Shown here: positions 53,701-64,000 of the stretch, piece after piece
How the letters are laid out: each line of letters begins with the position of its first letter
How positions within the stretch are numbered: the stretch's first letter is position 1
Assembly (NCBI GenBank): GCA_017506865.1
Contig: JAFCMP010000090.1
Span: 248,001 to 312,000 of the forward strand
DNA length: 64,000 bases
Direction: 5' to 3'
From: Tribonema minus
Lineage: Eukaryota; Sar; Xanthophyceae; Tribonematales; Tribonemataceae
Program-made: the position numbers and the translations under genes
Notes under the pieces: model-generated
The model's database searches: none
What the model saw: the letters and a program-made list of their open reading frames with translations, nothing else
What the model was told of the DNA's origin: nothing

Positions 53701-55950
53701 TGAATCGAGCAGCACTGCACAGACAGTGCGCTGCATGCGGACGGACGCCGCGAGCGGATGTGCTGGCGTTCGTTTGTGGAGTGCGGCACGGCCAGACTGC
53801 GTCAAGAGGGCGGAACGCACTTCATCTGGCAGCGAACTCATGCTGACTCTCCTAGGGATGGTAAAAGGAATCGCGGCCCATCAGGGACACTGAGGCAGTA
53901 GTATGTGTAGACTAGACAGTCGCCAGCAAGACAGCCGACCACAGACAGTCAGCCGCTGCGAAAACGCCGCAGGAGGCTGCCGCAACGCGCTCACTAATTC
54001 CACACGACAGCAAACTTCTATCACGCACGGGGCCACTCACTTCTGGGAATCTTCCTGTGCAAGTTGTCGAAGATGTTGACGATGCTGTAGGGTCGGTTGG
54101 TCTGCCGCATGTAGTCGCGAACAGCCTGCTCCGGCGTTTTCTTCACTGCTGCCGCAGCAGGGTCCGCTGCCGGCGCCGCCGCTGCTGCTGCCGCCGCTGC
54201 CGTCGGCACTGCGGCCGCGCTGACGGCACCCGCGCTAGCGCCTGCGTAGGATGCATGATCAGAACCACAAAATGTAGCTGAAGGTATTGCAACAACATGT
54301 GCCTTTCCTTGACGCAGGCGCAGGTTGCATCATCAGAGACGCTCATGTAGCTGAAGGTATCGCGACACCGTGTGCATTTCCTTGACCATGCCGATGCCGC
54401 TGCTGCTTCTGATAGTGCTGCTGTTGCGGCCGCCGCGGCCGTTGTCAGCACAACCACGTGCACGCCAGCGATGGGTACCGGCATCTATATATGCATCTTT
54501 CTGTACAACACTCTGTGCTGCGCGTGGCTGGTCAATGATGATAGCATCACTCGCAATCAAGCACGCCATACTGTGTCCAGCGTAAGAAAGCCAATGCGCA
54601 GGCGTGCAACAGCCAAAGCGGACACAGGCAGCTCAGGGCACCACAGGCCCCGGTCGCTCGGAACAGATGCTCATTCCTGCTCTGAAGTTGGGTGCACGCC
54701 GTTGATCAGCTCATGAGCTTTGCAGTCAGGACTCCGGAGACGTGATGTTGCGAAAAGTGAGCAGCACCAATACTTGAAATGGCTGTACGGAACATTGCGT
54801 CCGCACAGCTCAGGAGTGCCAGATGACCTCTACTCTCAAGGCTACCGGCCCTCACACGCTGCCAGAAACGCGCACACACACATGCAGCACTTCACCTGCG
54901 CGGGACGCAGTTGCAGGTTTCTTTGTCGCGGAGTTGCCGTCCGCACTGGGAGCGGCGCGCTTGCGTGCAGCGGCAGGTTTGGCCTCGGCCATAGGCGGTG
55001 TGCCTCTGGAAACAGTGGTCTTCGGTGCCGCTGCCGCCGCTGTCGCTTTTGCAGATGCCTTCTTCTGTTTGGGCGTGCTCGCCTTGGGCTTTGCCTTGGC
55101 TGGTGTCTGCTGCGCAAGGGGGATGCCCCGGGGGGGGGCGGGGGGGGGGGGTTCGTATCACTTAGATGGCAGCAATGATGTGTGCGCACGATGACAATAT
55201 TGGCACGTGCGCACACAAAGACTGCTTTCAAACCTGCCCCTTTTTGCAAATTGCCAGCGCATGTTCACAGCAAGCAGGTGAAGAAGTCAGTGCAGTGCTG
55301 CGGGCTAGTGCTGGTGAAGTACCGCCGCCTGGCTAAGCTATTTCTACCCCCTAGTCTTTGCGCGCATTCTCACCTTGGCGGGAGCCTTCTTCTTCGGCTT
55401 TTCGTCCTCAAAGTCATCGCTGTCGTCGCTCTGCGGGATGCCACAAGAACCCATCATGCAATGTATGGATTGAGCAGTCATAGGGAGCAGGTGATATGTG
55501 TTACTGCAGTGGGAGAGGTGGATGCTGTAATGATAAACGTGCAAAATGGGATAATATCAGGCGTGATTGAGCACTTGTTCTGCGTCATTTTGTGACAACA
55601 CCCAACGTCTCCAGCACCATATCGCCAACAAGCCACGGCGATATCTGCAGTCACAAGCACGCAAGAGGCTGTTCATATAGTTCATGGATCACAAAGACAG
55701 TATTGCATGGCGCCAGGCCTTGACCCAAGAGGCTGTTCATATAGTTTATGGATCACAAAGAGAGTATTGCATGGCGCCAGACCTTGACATGACATGACAT
55801 GCCTGCAACGCAACCAAGTTGAAGGTGAGAATTTGAACAATGAGCCACTTGCGGGCGTTGTTCCCTCACCTCGTCGCCTGCGCTGCTGACAACAGCATCC
55901 TCGGATTCTTCGTCCACGAAGGCATCGCTTTCGTCGCTGCTGCCCCCCAT
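50689..55950 (-). CDS. PSMC3IP: Homologous-pairing protein 2 (HOP2/PSMC3IP) with a long N-terminal extension
   Basis: Meiotic partner of MND1 that stimulates DMC1/RAD51 strand exchange. Eight exons in phase (high to low): 55950-55870, 55430-55374, 55109-54896, 54241-54041, 53418-53300, 52311-52186, 51550-51446, 50862-50689, giving 358 residues (human 217). The winged-helix DNA-binding region is unmistakable: EQAVRDYMRQTNRPYSIVNI, FDNLHRKIPRTMVQKILDQL, LLSKEYGKAVIYYCNQ. A coiled coil follows (EEKDLSAQLQRLQQQLQQMQ, ELTALQNANDAEDQRLAGIR), then the C-terminal helical block THFNKLRQVWVDRKNAAREW and VVMDLMGVDPDAD. The first 145 or so residues are an acidic Ser/Asp patch (GGSSDESDAFVDEESED, SDDSDDFEDEKPKKK), then Lys/Ala/Pro-rich and poly-Ala sequence, absent from animal HOP2. 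The exon 5 donor (GAG|GTGGCG) is chosen by phase; CTAG|GCGAGG is an alternative. Confidence 0.93.
52797..52850 (-). repeat. Distal echo of the HOP2 exon 5 donor, fused to TTAGGG
   Basis: On the gene strand GATTAGGGCTCCTGGGCGAG|GTTGCGCCGGACAACGCGAG. It copies CTAGGCGAG|GTGGCGCCGGACAAGGC from the exon end, with a telomere-like hexamer at the junction. Confidence 0.8.
53118..53215 (-). repeat. Telomere-like run joined to an echo of the HOP2 exon 5 donor
   Basis: Gene strand: TTAGAGTTAGAGTTAGGGTT and further TTAGGG units, running directly into CCTGAGCAAGGTGGTGCCGG, an echo of the donor at 53300. The shared TTAGGG-CTCCT or TTAGGG-TTCCT junction matches the distal echo at 52797-52850. Confidence 0.85.
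55657..55792 (-). repeat. Direct repeat of about 65 bp in HOP2 intron 1
   Basis: AAGAGGCTGTTCATATAGTT then .ATGGATCACAAAGA.AGTATTGCATGGCGCCAG.CCTTGAC occurs at 55660-55725 and 55729-55790 with a handful of differences. A recent tandem duplication without exon sequence. Confidence 0.9.
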
Positions 55951-56878
55951 CGCTATCGCGTCACTCCTTCTCCAGAACGCACGCGGATTTTGGCGCGTAG
56001 CTTGTGTTCAAAAAGAGAGCTTTGGAGTGGTCACCCGCACACCTGCACACCCGCACACCTGCAAATCACGCGTTCCTGTCTGTGCCTTGCAACAACACAG
56101 CTGCTGCACCAGTCTTCGCCAGGCAGCACACTAAACCTACGATGTGAACTTTGCGCGTGCCACCGGCCTTGCGCGCGCATCGCATCGGGCTCACACACCA
56201 AAAAGTGGTGTGCTGATTCATAGAAGCGCAGCGGCTTGGGTGGTTGAGTCGTGCATTGAAGCTCTCATTCAGCAGCACTGACCGGCGATGCCGCCTCCTG
56301 AGCTTCCCTGTTGACCTCGCTGCGAATGCGACGGAGTATATCATAGTGTTGACTCTGCAGCATGCGATAGAAGCTGGATCTCACAGGCATGTATGATGAC
56401 AGAGCCGTGATGGAAAGCAACGGATTTAGAAGCAGCAGGGCGCGTGACCGGTCGCAGGACGATACCGACAGTTTTGGCAGCAGGTGTGTGATTGCCGACA
56501 AGTGTTGCACGTGCGTAAGCGTAAGACACCAGAAAGGCAGATAGCCATGATCCTGCTCTTTGCGCTTGTTCATGATGTGTGCCTGCGCCATTGATGACGA
56601 TGCGGTGGACTTACTCTGATCTGGTGCTCTATGGCGTCTGCTACCGACAAGATAGCATGGGTTCAACATCTCTGCGCCGCAAGGTGCCGCGCGTTGCGAG
56701 CTTTTTTACAGCTGCCTCGAAGCTTCTGCCGCATGTGTGTTTACCATCAACTCATTCAGCGCGTTTCCATTAAGTCAAGCGCTCAATCAGTTTGCTGTCA
56801 CCAAGGTCTGTGCACCGTTTGAGGCTCTGCTGTTGCCTCACAAGCATCGCTGCTGGCCGGCCAACGCTTCTGCTGCAG
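55951..56878. promoter_or_regulatory. Divergent region of HOP2 and the RGG gene
   Basis: Holds the HOP2 promoter and the unresolved 5' end of the RGG gene. A possible first exon starts at ATG 56631 (MASATDKIAW), but no good donor follows. A short minus-strand frame at 56265-56390 looks protein-like but has no partner exons. Confidence 0.35.
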
Positions 56879-59446
56879 ATATCGCAACGGCTACCGCAAC
56901 GGGCGCAGGCAGCAGCGGAGCAGGAGCAGGGACAGGCCACCACCACCATGGGAGCGTGATTCCAGGGGCCGCAGGGGGGACCGAGATGGAGGCTGGGGGG
57001 GGGGGGTGCAGGGCGTGACCGGGACAGAGGCGGGGACAGAAACTACCCCCGCGATCCCCGCATCATGCGCACCGGAAACGGTAACAACGCACCATGGAGC
57101 ATGGCGCCGCCGTATTCACTTCACGCTGACAACAATCGGCGCGGCGGCCGCGGCGGCCGCGGCGGATTCGGCAGCAGAGATGGCGGCCAATGGCGGATGC
57201 CTGAAGGCGGTGGCGAGCAGGGGCAGGGGGGGTTTGGGTGGCAGCAGCAGCGCTCAGGAGGTGGCAGCTTTGACGGTTTTGGCGCCGGCGGCGGGGGGCC
57301 ACCAGGGGCGGAGCGGGGGGGGTACGCATTGGGTCCTGGCGTGGCGGCGCCGAATGCGCGGAGACCGTACTCGCCGCCGCCGCCGCGGCGGGGGTTCATG
57401 GGCGGCAGCGGCGGCGATCGGTCGCCGGACCTGTGGCAACATGACAAATGGGTGAGCTTTGTGACCGCCATTTGAGGTTGCATAAGGGGGAGTCTTGGTT
57501 GCCGTAATGCTGCATCAGGCAGGTAGCTTCCCCATTCTTCTGCCGCCATGAGTCAGGCGGTGCCTGGGCGGCCGCCGGGCGCGCGCGATACTGGTAAGGT
57601 CTTTGACATGTACCGCCACTTCCAAACAGAGCGCTGCGCAGCGTGCTCTGATTGCTCGGATATTTTAATGCCGGCCGTCCGTGTGGCAGCGTAGCGAATG
57701 ACCAGCAGCGTGGCGCTTATGAGGCATACAGAGGAACAGTGACGAAGGCCATGCGAAACCCTCCCCGCTGCGTTGGGTCACATGAAAACGGCGACGATGA
57801 CTTGTGGACGTACTAATGGGGGTGCCTCATGCTGCAGTCTGACAATCGACACCCTGCGGTTCACCATCCAGAAGCCTGGGCGCACTCGTGGTGCGCGCAC
57901 CGTTGTGCTCTCATCGCAAGACCCTCCTGTGTGCATGATGTCGTGGCTGCGCATGCCAGAATGTGTATAGCAGCGGTCCCCCCCCCCCTCCCCCCCCCCC
58001 CTCCCCCGGCGCTTTGCATCTGAGAGTGCAAGGTCTGACGGATGGTTTTGTCTTCTGTAGCTTGACATAGCTCGCCCACTGCTCTGCAGGCAAGACACTT
58101 GACCTGCAGCGGCTGGCTCCATTGACGCAGTCTATTTGACCTGCACCATAACCTGATTTGCGCCGCTGCGCAAAGCGGCAGCAGCAGCAGCATAGCAGTG
58201 CCCCTGCCACACCCCGGATGCGCTACCGTTGTGTTGCTTTTGCACAGCAGCGTGCCTCCGTTCCCCAGATAGCCCCAGTTGATAGCTGGGGAAGCCTGCG
58301 CTGGTCGGCTCGACCGACGCAGTTGATCTGCGCAGCGCGGTCGCCTGATGCGCGCCGGCCGCTGCGCCCAGCAGCAATGCTCGAATCGAAACCCAAGAAA
58401 CGCCTAGCAACAGTGCTCAAACAAACAAACAAAAACTACATGATGAAACTGCCACATAAACAACTGCATCTGCCACATAACCACTAAATCTGCCGCATCA
58501 ACAACTACATATGCCACATGAACAACTACATCTGCCACATTCTGACACGCGGCAGCGCTCGTCGCCCCTCGACTCGCACCGCAGGAGATGAACGAGCGCG
58601 AGCGCACGCCCAGCCCGCAGCCCGGCTTCATCAGCCTGCGCTTCCTGCGCAAGCTGCAGAGCGAGGCGTCCTTCAGCAGCGGCGGCCGGCCGCATGCGGA
58701 GGAGACGGCCAGCACCATCGCCAGGTGAGCGCTGCTGCGCATGTGTGGCAGTGCTCATTGCACCAGGAAGGGGGGGAGGGGGGGGTCGTCGCTGTGCAGC
58801 TGTACCCTGTAGGCCGCTCCTCAGTGTTTTCAGGTGTGCGCGCTGTGGCCTGCTACATAGCAGTGGCGAGCGCCGCTGGTCGCGCCGAGCCAGCTGCCCT
58901 TGGCTCTGTGGCTCTGCCCGCCACTTTGCGCTGGCACAGGAAAGACCTCGCTGCGCGTTTCGGCGGCTTTGGCCAGACGTGTGTGCGGACGCTACAGTGC
59001 GATGGAGCTCTGCTCCGCGGCAGTGGCAGTGGCAGTGGCGCACCGTGCTGTGCCCGCGTGGTAGCTTTGGTGCAAGCCACCTGGATTTAATGACGCTCCC
59101 GCCCTCAGTGGCCGCGGCGGGGTCACGTCGCAGCTACACTCACCTGTGGTCAAGTCGGCCCCGCAGCTGCTGTTCTGCATGCACACGGGACCGGTGAGAG
59201 GCGCCTGTCACAAGTAGTCCTCAGCGATGCAGTCGGCGCTCGCGGCATCGTGCAGCACGTCATTAGCGCGCTGTTTGTCGGCAGACACGGAATGCGAGGC
59301 ACGCATGGCGGGCGCGGTAGGAGCGCGGCCGTCTCGGCGGGCGGCTGGAACAGTTCGGCATCATGCAACTGACCACATCGTGACGCGTGCACCAGCCCCC
59401 ATTGCCACGGATGCGCCAAGCCCCCGCGCTCATTTCCTCACCGCGC

Positions 59447-59477
<31 letters not shown>

Positions 59478-59674
59478 ACCGCAGCACCGACGTGCACCCG
59501 CCCTCGTCCATCGGCCACGAGAGCGGCCACGAGACGGGTGCGGAGGAGGGCGTGTCGCTGCTGGGGCTGTCGAATCCGTGCTCGCCGTCGCACTCGCACG
59601 CGTCCGAGTCGGAGGGGCCCGTCATGTATTCGGAGCCGCTGACGTCGCCCGCGCGCTCGCTGCTGTCGGGCTAG
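56879..59674 (+). CDS. RS/RGG-rich putative RNA-binding protein, 5' end incomplete
   Basis: No named family is certain. Exons 56879-57451, 58585-58724 and 59485-59674 join in phase. The first reads YRNGYRNGRRQQRSRSRDRP, then WERDSRGRRGDRDGGW, a run of 12 G, and RDRDRGGDRNYPRDPRI, RRGGRGGRGGFGSRDGG and QQQRSGGGSFDGFGAGGGG. The reading frame changes across the G run: one more G would make it continuous. The exon ends SPDLWQHDKW|EMNERERTPS; W-x-HDK-aromatic followed by acidic residues resembles the tail motif of some RGG proteins and of Barentsz-type eIF4A3 binders, but this is weak. The last exons are Ser/His-rich (SIGHESGHETG, CSPSHSHASESEGP) and end SPARSLLSG. RGG and RS tracts suggest mRNA binding or splicing roles (inference). 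Confidence 0.65.
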
Positions 59675-59699
59675 CGTGCCGCGCCACATCTGTATAGCA

Positions 59700-60118
59700 G
59701 CAGCGCTCCAGGAGCTGCTGATGTGGTGATGTTCAGGAGCCGATGACGTCGCGCGCGCGCTCGCGGCCGTCGAGCTAGCGCGCCGCGCCTACGCAGCAGC
59801 AGCGCCGCTCAGGAGCCGCTGGCGTGGCGATGCTCAGCAGCCGGTCATGTTGCAGCGCTGAGGAGCCGGAGGAGCCGCCCGCGCACTCAGTGACTGCTGT
59901 CGCACGAGCGGGCTGTGCAGCAGCGCTGCTGCCTGAACGCTGCAACGTCAGCTGCCTGAGCGCTGCTCACGTTGCAGCGCTCAGCTGATGTAGCATCGCT
60001 CAAGCGCCGCCGCCATCGCCCCCGCGCGCGTGCGCGCTCGCTGCTGCCGGCCTAGCGTCTCGCAGCCCCCAGGAGCCGCTGTCGCCCCCGCGCTGCTGCT
60101 GTCGGGCTAGCGTCGCCG
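59700..60118 (+). repeat. Three echoes of the RGG gene's terminal exon, with stop codon
   Basis: Copies at about 59731-59776, 60020-60057 and 60069-60115 of the segment encoding EPLTSPARSLLSG plus the TAG stop (for example GCTGCTGTCGGGCTAGCG and GCTGCTGCCGGCCTAGCG). They lie downstream of the gene, so the duplications are not tied to splice sites. Confidence 0.85.
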
Positions 60119-61225
60119 CGCGCAGGAAGCAGCCCCCCCTCCCCCCCTCAGTGTCAGCATTCGCGGGCGGAGGAAATGTCTGCGCAACGTCGCTCCCTGC
60201 CCCCCCCCTTCTTACCATATAGACTTAAGGGCTTGCGTACCTCTTTGCATTCGGACCTGCGCTGGGCCTGGTGGCCCTGTAGTGCCTGGTATAGTTCCAC
60301 CAGAACTCGACCAGCGGTTTCATAACTGCAACCGCCGCACAGCCAGCTCACCAGGGCGCGGCAAGGCAGCACCCTCTGAGTGCAAGGAGGCACGGAAGGT
60401 GGGGCGGGGGAGGGGGAGGGGGGGGCATTGGGGCATGGCAACGTGTCCTCCTAATTGTCAACTTCGATGTGCGCTGGCCCCTAATATGTTGGCACTGCTG
60501 GCGAGGAGTCTCTACAGCGAGCTGATATGGGCCTTCGCACACATAAATGCAGTGTGTGAGTTCTGCTGGACACTTTGTTGCGCCGACGGCCGTGGCATGT
60601 CTACGACTCCGAGGCCTGTCGGCTTTGTTTTGCCGCATCGCAACTTGATGTGCATCACCCACCATTGCCGTGCGTTGTTGTAAAAAACAGCAGACTGTCA
60701 CTGTCATGTTGCATCGATGGCCCCAACAATGCCTGGAGATTTCCAGGGCTGAACGCACCCTTGTGGTACATTTGACATACACAGCGCGCTTGGCTGCGCC
60801 ATTCCCACTGTGGCACGTCAACTGATGTGAGCAATGGACATGATCTGCATCATTGCGCAATGACGTGACAATGCTCAGGTGCTATGAGTCAAGCGGTATG
60901 TATGTACCAGTCAAGCATCTGCAGCCTTGCCGTACGTGCTGATAATCGCACTGTTGTCGGGTCGCTGGCTCCTCGCTCGTTTGTTGTCATGCGCCACTGC
61001 TACAACAGCAGACAGAGCAACAGCAGAAAGTCCCCTCTCACAGCTGTCAGCGGTTGCTTCGCATACTTGAGCCACTGTATACTTTTGACAGGCAGTCTTA
61101 CTGCAGATCACCCCAGACTGGCAAGCCATAGGGCTTCCACCACCAGAGTGACGTTAGCAGTAGGCATGCATGCCTGACGCCTTTTCCCCTTGCCGTGACA
61201 CAGTATACTCATGAGTCAAGGCGCC
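60119..61225. other. Convergent intergenic region
   Basis: Between the RGG gene and the MYND gene, both ending here. No gene, RNA or strong repeat is supported apart from homopolymer C or G runs. Confidence 0.5.
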
Positions 61226-61265
61226 TCAAGCGCCGCTCTGCTTGGCCTCTGCTGCCGGCGGCAGC

Positions 61266-61303
<38 letters not shown>

Positions 61304-63532
61304 CGCCGCCGCCAGAGGGGGGCTGGGCAGGCGGTCGGCACCCTCGGCGTCAGCGATCGCGTTGCCGCTGACACTGTGCGGCGGCGCGATGTGCGTGTGC
61401 GAGGCGTCCTTACGCACGGCGCAGCGCAGCTTGTGCACCGCGTGGCGCGCGCGCTGACATATTGCGCCGCAGTAGGCGACTTCGCCGCAGCGGCCGCAGA
61501 GCAGCAGCTGCGCGCGCGAGGTCAGAGGGAACAGAGAACAGGTCGAGTTTCAGCGTGTGGGGGTGCTTTTCCAGGGTTGATGAGAGTGTCAATGTGCCGC
61601 AATTGGACAGTCTCGCCGCAGCAGCAGTGGCGGCGCACGCAGGGAGGGGGGGGGGGGGGGGGGGGTTCGAAAGGCGGAGGTCGCATCGCTGCGAGGTGCC
61701 ACGTGTGCGATGGTGCGCACTTCGAGCAAGGCAAACGGGTGACGAAGGGCAATGATGCGCGTACGGGCAGCACGCGCGCACTGCCGCACGAGCCACCGCA
61801 CCGTCACACCTGGCAGAGGAGGCATGCGAATCATCCTGGCACCGCCAAGCAGCTGACAAGTACGGCGACTGGCTGTAGGAGGCGTAGCCTCATCAGCGGC
61901 AGCGCGCCACAATGGTGCCGCAGCACGCGTACTCCTGCGGTGCGTGGCATGAGCATACTTTGCAGCACAGAGTAGACAACATGTGTGCCATGGGTCATGT
62001 CACACGTGTCCTAGAGGTGGCCGCGTTCTGTCCCCCCAATGGCCAGCAGCTCACCTTGACCTCGGTGCTGTCCCTTCCGCAGCCGTCGCAGTACAGCTGG
62101 CGGTCAGGCTCCCACTCAGCTGGGGCCTGTGCCATTGCAAAACAGGTTGTGCATACGCAGTATCATGTCAGCACTGTACTCTGTGAAACATTGTCTTGCG
62201 GTCCGCTGGTCATCCATGTCTGCCGTGCAAGACTTGTGGACCATCATGTCGGACTATATGACATGCCACTCAGCTGTTTGATATGCCACTCAGCTGGGGC
62301 CTGCGCGGTGGACACAAAGTGTGCATACACAGCATCACATCAGAAGCGTGCTCAAATAATGTTGTCTTGCGGTCTGCTGGTCATTCGCCCCCCTGCCTTG
62401 CACGGCAATGTTGAAGACATCATCTTAGACATGTGGACCATATGATATGGTGTCCTTCCCAATAAATTGCCAGGCACAACAACAGACTTCAGGTACATTT
62501 TCAGCATTGTGCAATTGCCACAGTCATCAAGGCTCATTCGGTGTGTCACGAGCCTCCGAGAGCCACTGGCAATGGCGGGGGGTGACAGCTCACCTGATCC
62601 GCCAGTTTGAAGCAGGCGCACACCTCATGCCGCAGCTGAGACCACCATGGAAGCATACCAAAGAGCAGGGAGAGCAAAAAACGGAATGAGCTGTGCTGCT
62701 TGTGCAGGGCAAATGGTGCAAATCGAAGCAGGACAAGTGTTGGAAGAGGCTTGCAGTCTTTGCCCGCTCAGCAGGAGTTGTGTGCCTCAATATGAGCAAC
62801 TGCTCCAATAAGAGGCTCGAAAGCACTACTTATGCCGATTGTCAATCGTACCGGTTGTCCATCAAGGTGTCGGCAGTGAGGAAAGTCACGGCGTCCGAAG
62901 ATCAGCTCTATCATACACACTGCACATCAGGTGACTGAGTGACGTGCCTGAAACGATCTCAGCTGCGCCAGCACACATGCAGCAGAAGAGACTCTGGGGG
63001 GTATGCATGCATTGGTTGGCGTCTTCACTGGGACTACAATGCGCGTGGCGGTTTGCAGGCGTGCTGAAGGCCATGCATGATGTGTGTGTCATCATGCATG
63101 TGCACATGCGTGGGAACGGTAGCGGCACTTTTCCAGCGTCGCGAGCGCCATGTGCATCATCTGTTGGAGCGCCGTGACCATGCAGCAAAGCATCCTTGCG
63201 CGTCTACCTAAACTCGTGTTTGAGTCTGTAAACAAGCGCCGCAGGCACAATTTCTGCTACACATGGCATGCGCGCTGCGCGCGTGTGCAAACGCATCCGT
63301 TTCTGTAGTATCAAAACGGGCAACTCGCGGTCAAGCACCGCTGTGCACCAGATGATACAGTGAAGCAGTTACGCTCTGTCACAGCGCTCAGCTGACGCAG
63401 GTTTGAATTGGCAGCAGCGCTCAGCGCCGCGCGTGTGCTCACCTGCAGCAGCAGCTCGCGCTCCGCCATGCGCAGGCGTATCGCGTGCGCCGCGTTGGCG
63501 GTCAGCGGCGGCGGCGGCGCGCCTCCTTCGTC
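61226..63532 (-). CDS. MYND zinc-finger protein, C-terminal part; gene continues past right edge
   Basis: Clear exons on the minus strand: 63532-63443 (EGGAPPPPLTANAAHAIRLR, MAERELLLQ), 62635-62594 (LRHEVCACFKLADQ), 62126-62055 (APAEWEPDRQLYCDGCGRDS, TEVK) and 61507-61226, ending in TGA. Together they form a complete MYND finger: CDGC, CGRC, YCGAIC, then H and C in HAVHKLRC, with the zinc ligands split over two exons. After it comes a polar stretch and a run of 12 glycines from a CCG repeat, ending PPAAEAKQSGA. MYND fingers bind proline-rich peptides and occur in SMYD methyltransferases and many adaptors; here the rest of the protein is not visible. One or two exons between 63443 and 62635 are unresolved (candidates near 63150 and 62870). 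Confidence 0.75.
61257..61320 (-). repeat. CCG trinucleotide repeat coding poly-Gly
   Basis: (CCG)n in the terminal exon of the MYND gene gives a run of glycines on the gene strand and poly-Ala or poly-Pro in the shadow frames. Confidence 0.85.
62255..62420 (-). repeat. Echo of the MYND exon 62126 5' end and its upstream intron
   Basis: CCACTCAGCTGGGGCCTG recurs about 180 bp away (62101-62128 and 62288-62306), and the neighbouring intron also repeats (GTGCATAC.CAG.ATCA, TGTCTTGCGGTC.GCTGGTCAT). The unit is about 180 bp. Confidence 0.85.
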
Positions 63533-64000
63533 CTGCGTTTCGAGGGGCGGGCGACGGCATGCGCGCAGCCTTCAGGACCAGTGGAAGAGGACTGAGGGCG
63601 GCGGCACATGCTCAGCCTTTAGCATCAGCGCGTGAGACATGAGCGCCAGTGCGTGGAGATGACACCAGCGAGGGTGGCTCCGCAGCGGCGCGTGCCTTGC
63701 CGCTTGCGCGCCGCGCGGACATACGGAGAGAGGGCAGCGACCACGTTTAAGCAATCGCGCAGCAGTGCAGGCGGTGGGTGTCAGTGATGCATGCGCTCTG
63801 CTCTCGAGAGCCGGAGTGGCGAGAGATAACCCTTGGCAGTAGCATCAGCCAGTGCTTCTGATGGTGGAACGCAGGGCGATGTGTGATGTTTGGTTAAAGT
63901 TCAAATCGATGTGCAACAGGGAGTGCGCCACAATGAATCCACGTTGTGGTTCCACGTCGTGCGCCATCCTAGCGCCTCTCATGCGCCAGCAGCAGGAGGA

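Noticed and set aside
56265..56400. Minus-strand frame ending SQHYDILRRIRSEVNREAQE and a few more residues
   Set aside because: Protein-like, but no upstream exons on that strand in the RGG gene region; too short to call alone.

Overview
This window is nuclear DNA from a GC-rich, intron-dense eukaryote. The genes are ordinary eukaryotic housekeeping and meiotic genes split into many short exons with GT-AG (a few GC-AG) introns. There is no bacterial operon structure and no ribosome binding sites. Interstitial TTAGGG repeats occur throughout, so the telomere type is probably TTAGGG. The style (GC-rich exons, poly-C tracts before acceptors, very high intron load) fits a unicellular protist or alga such as a haptophyte, but the assignment is inference and weak.

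Nine genes can be read. From left to right: (1) 558-13318 minus, 5-oxoprolinase (OPLAH), whose C-terminal half lies beyond the left edge; (2) 13524-20772 plus, RUVBL1, complete in nine exons; (3) 21537-23379 plus, a 174-residue unknown protein ending in a CaaX-like box; (4) about 24743-34472 plus, a 2-oxoglutarate/Fe(II) dioxygenase fused to a SET domain; (5) 36058-44526 minus, the pumilio-like nucleolar protein PUM3/Puf6, complete in ten exons; (6) 44671-49037 plus, ribosomal protein SA (uS2), complete in six exons; (7) 50689-55950 minus, meiotic HOP2 (PSMC3IP), complete in eight exons with a long N-terminal extension; (8) 56879-59674 plus, an RS/RGG-rich protein with an unresolved 5' end; (9) 61226 to the right edge, minus, a MYND zinc-finger protein. 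Exon joins were accepted only when the donor, the acceptor and the codon phase all agreed and, where a family was recognised, the protein matched it. The gene pairs OPLAH/RUVBL1, PUM3/RPSA and HOP2/RGG are head to head; the first two share short spacers of 205 and 144 bp.

The striking feature is in the introns. Next to many exons the intron holds one to four degraded tandem copies of the adjoining exon end ('exon echoes'). Upstream copies keep the acceptor AG and downstream copies keep the donor GT. I found them in seven of the nine genes and at more than fifteen exon ends, including terminal exons where the copied segment carries the stop codon. Several echoes are joined to runs of TTAGGG/CCCTAA. 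In the clearest cases the telomere-like run starts right at a donor (27038) or ends just before an acceptor (38132). This may record continuing tandem duplication at exon-intron borders and intron growth by telomere-like sequence. It is the best candidate in the window for an undescribed process.
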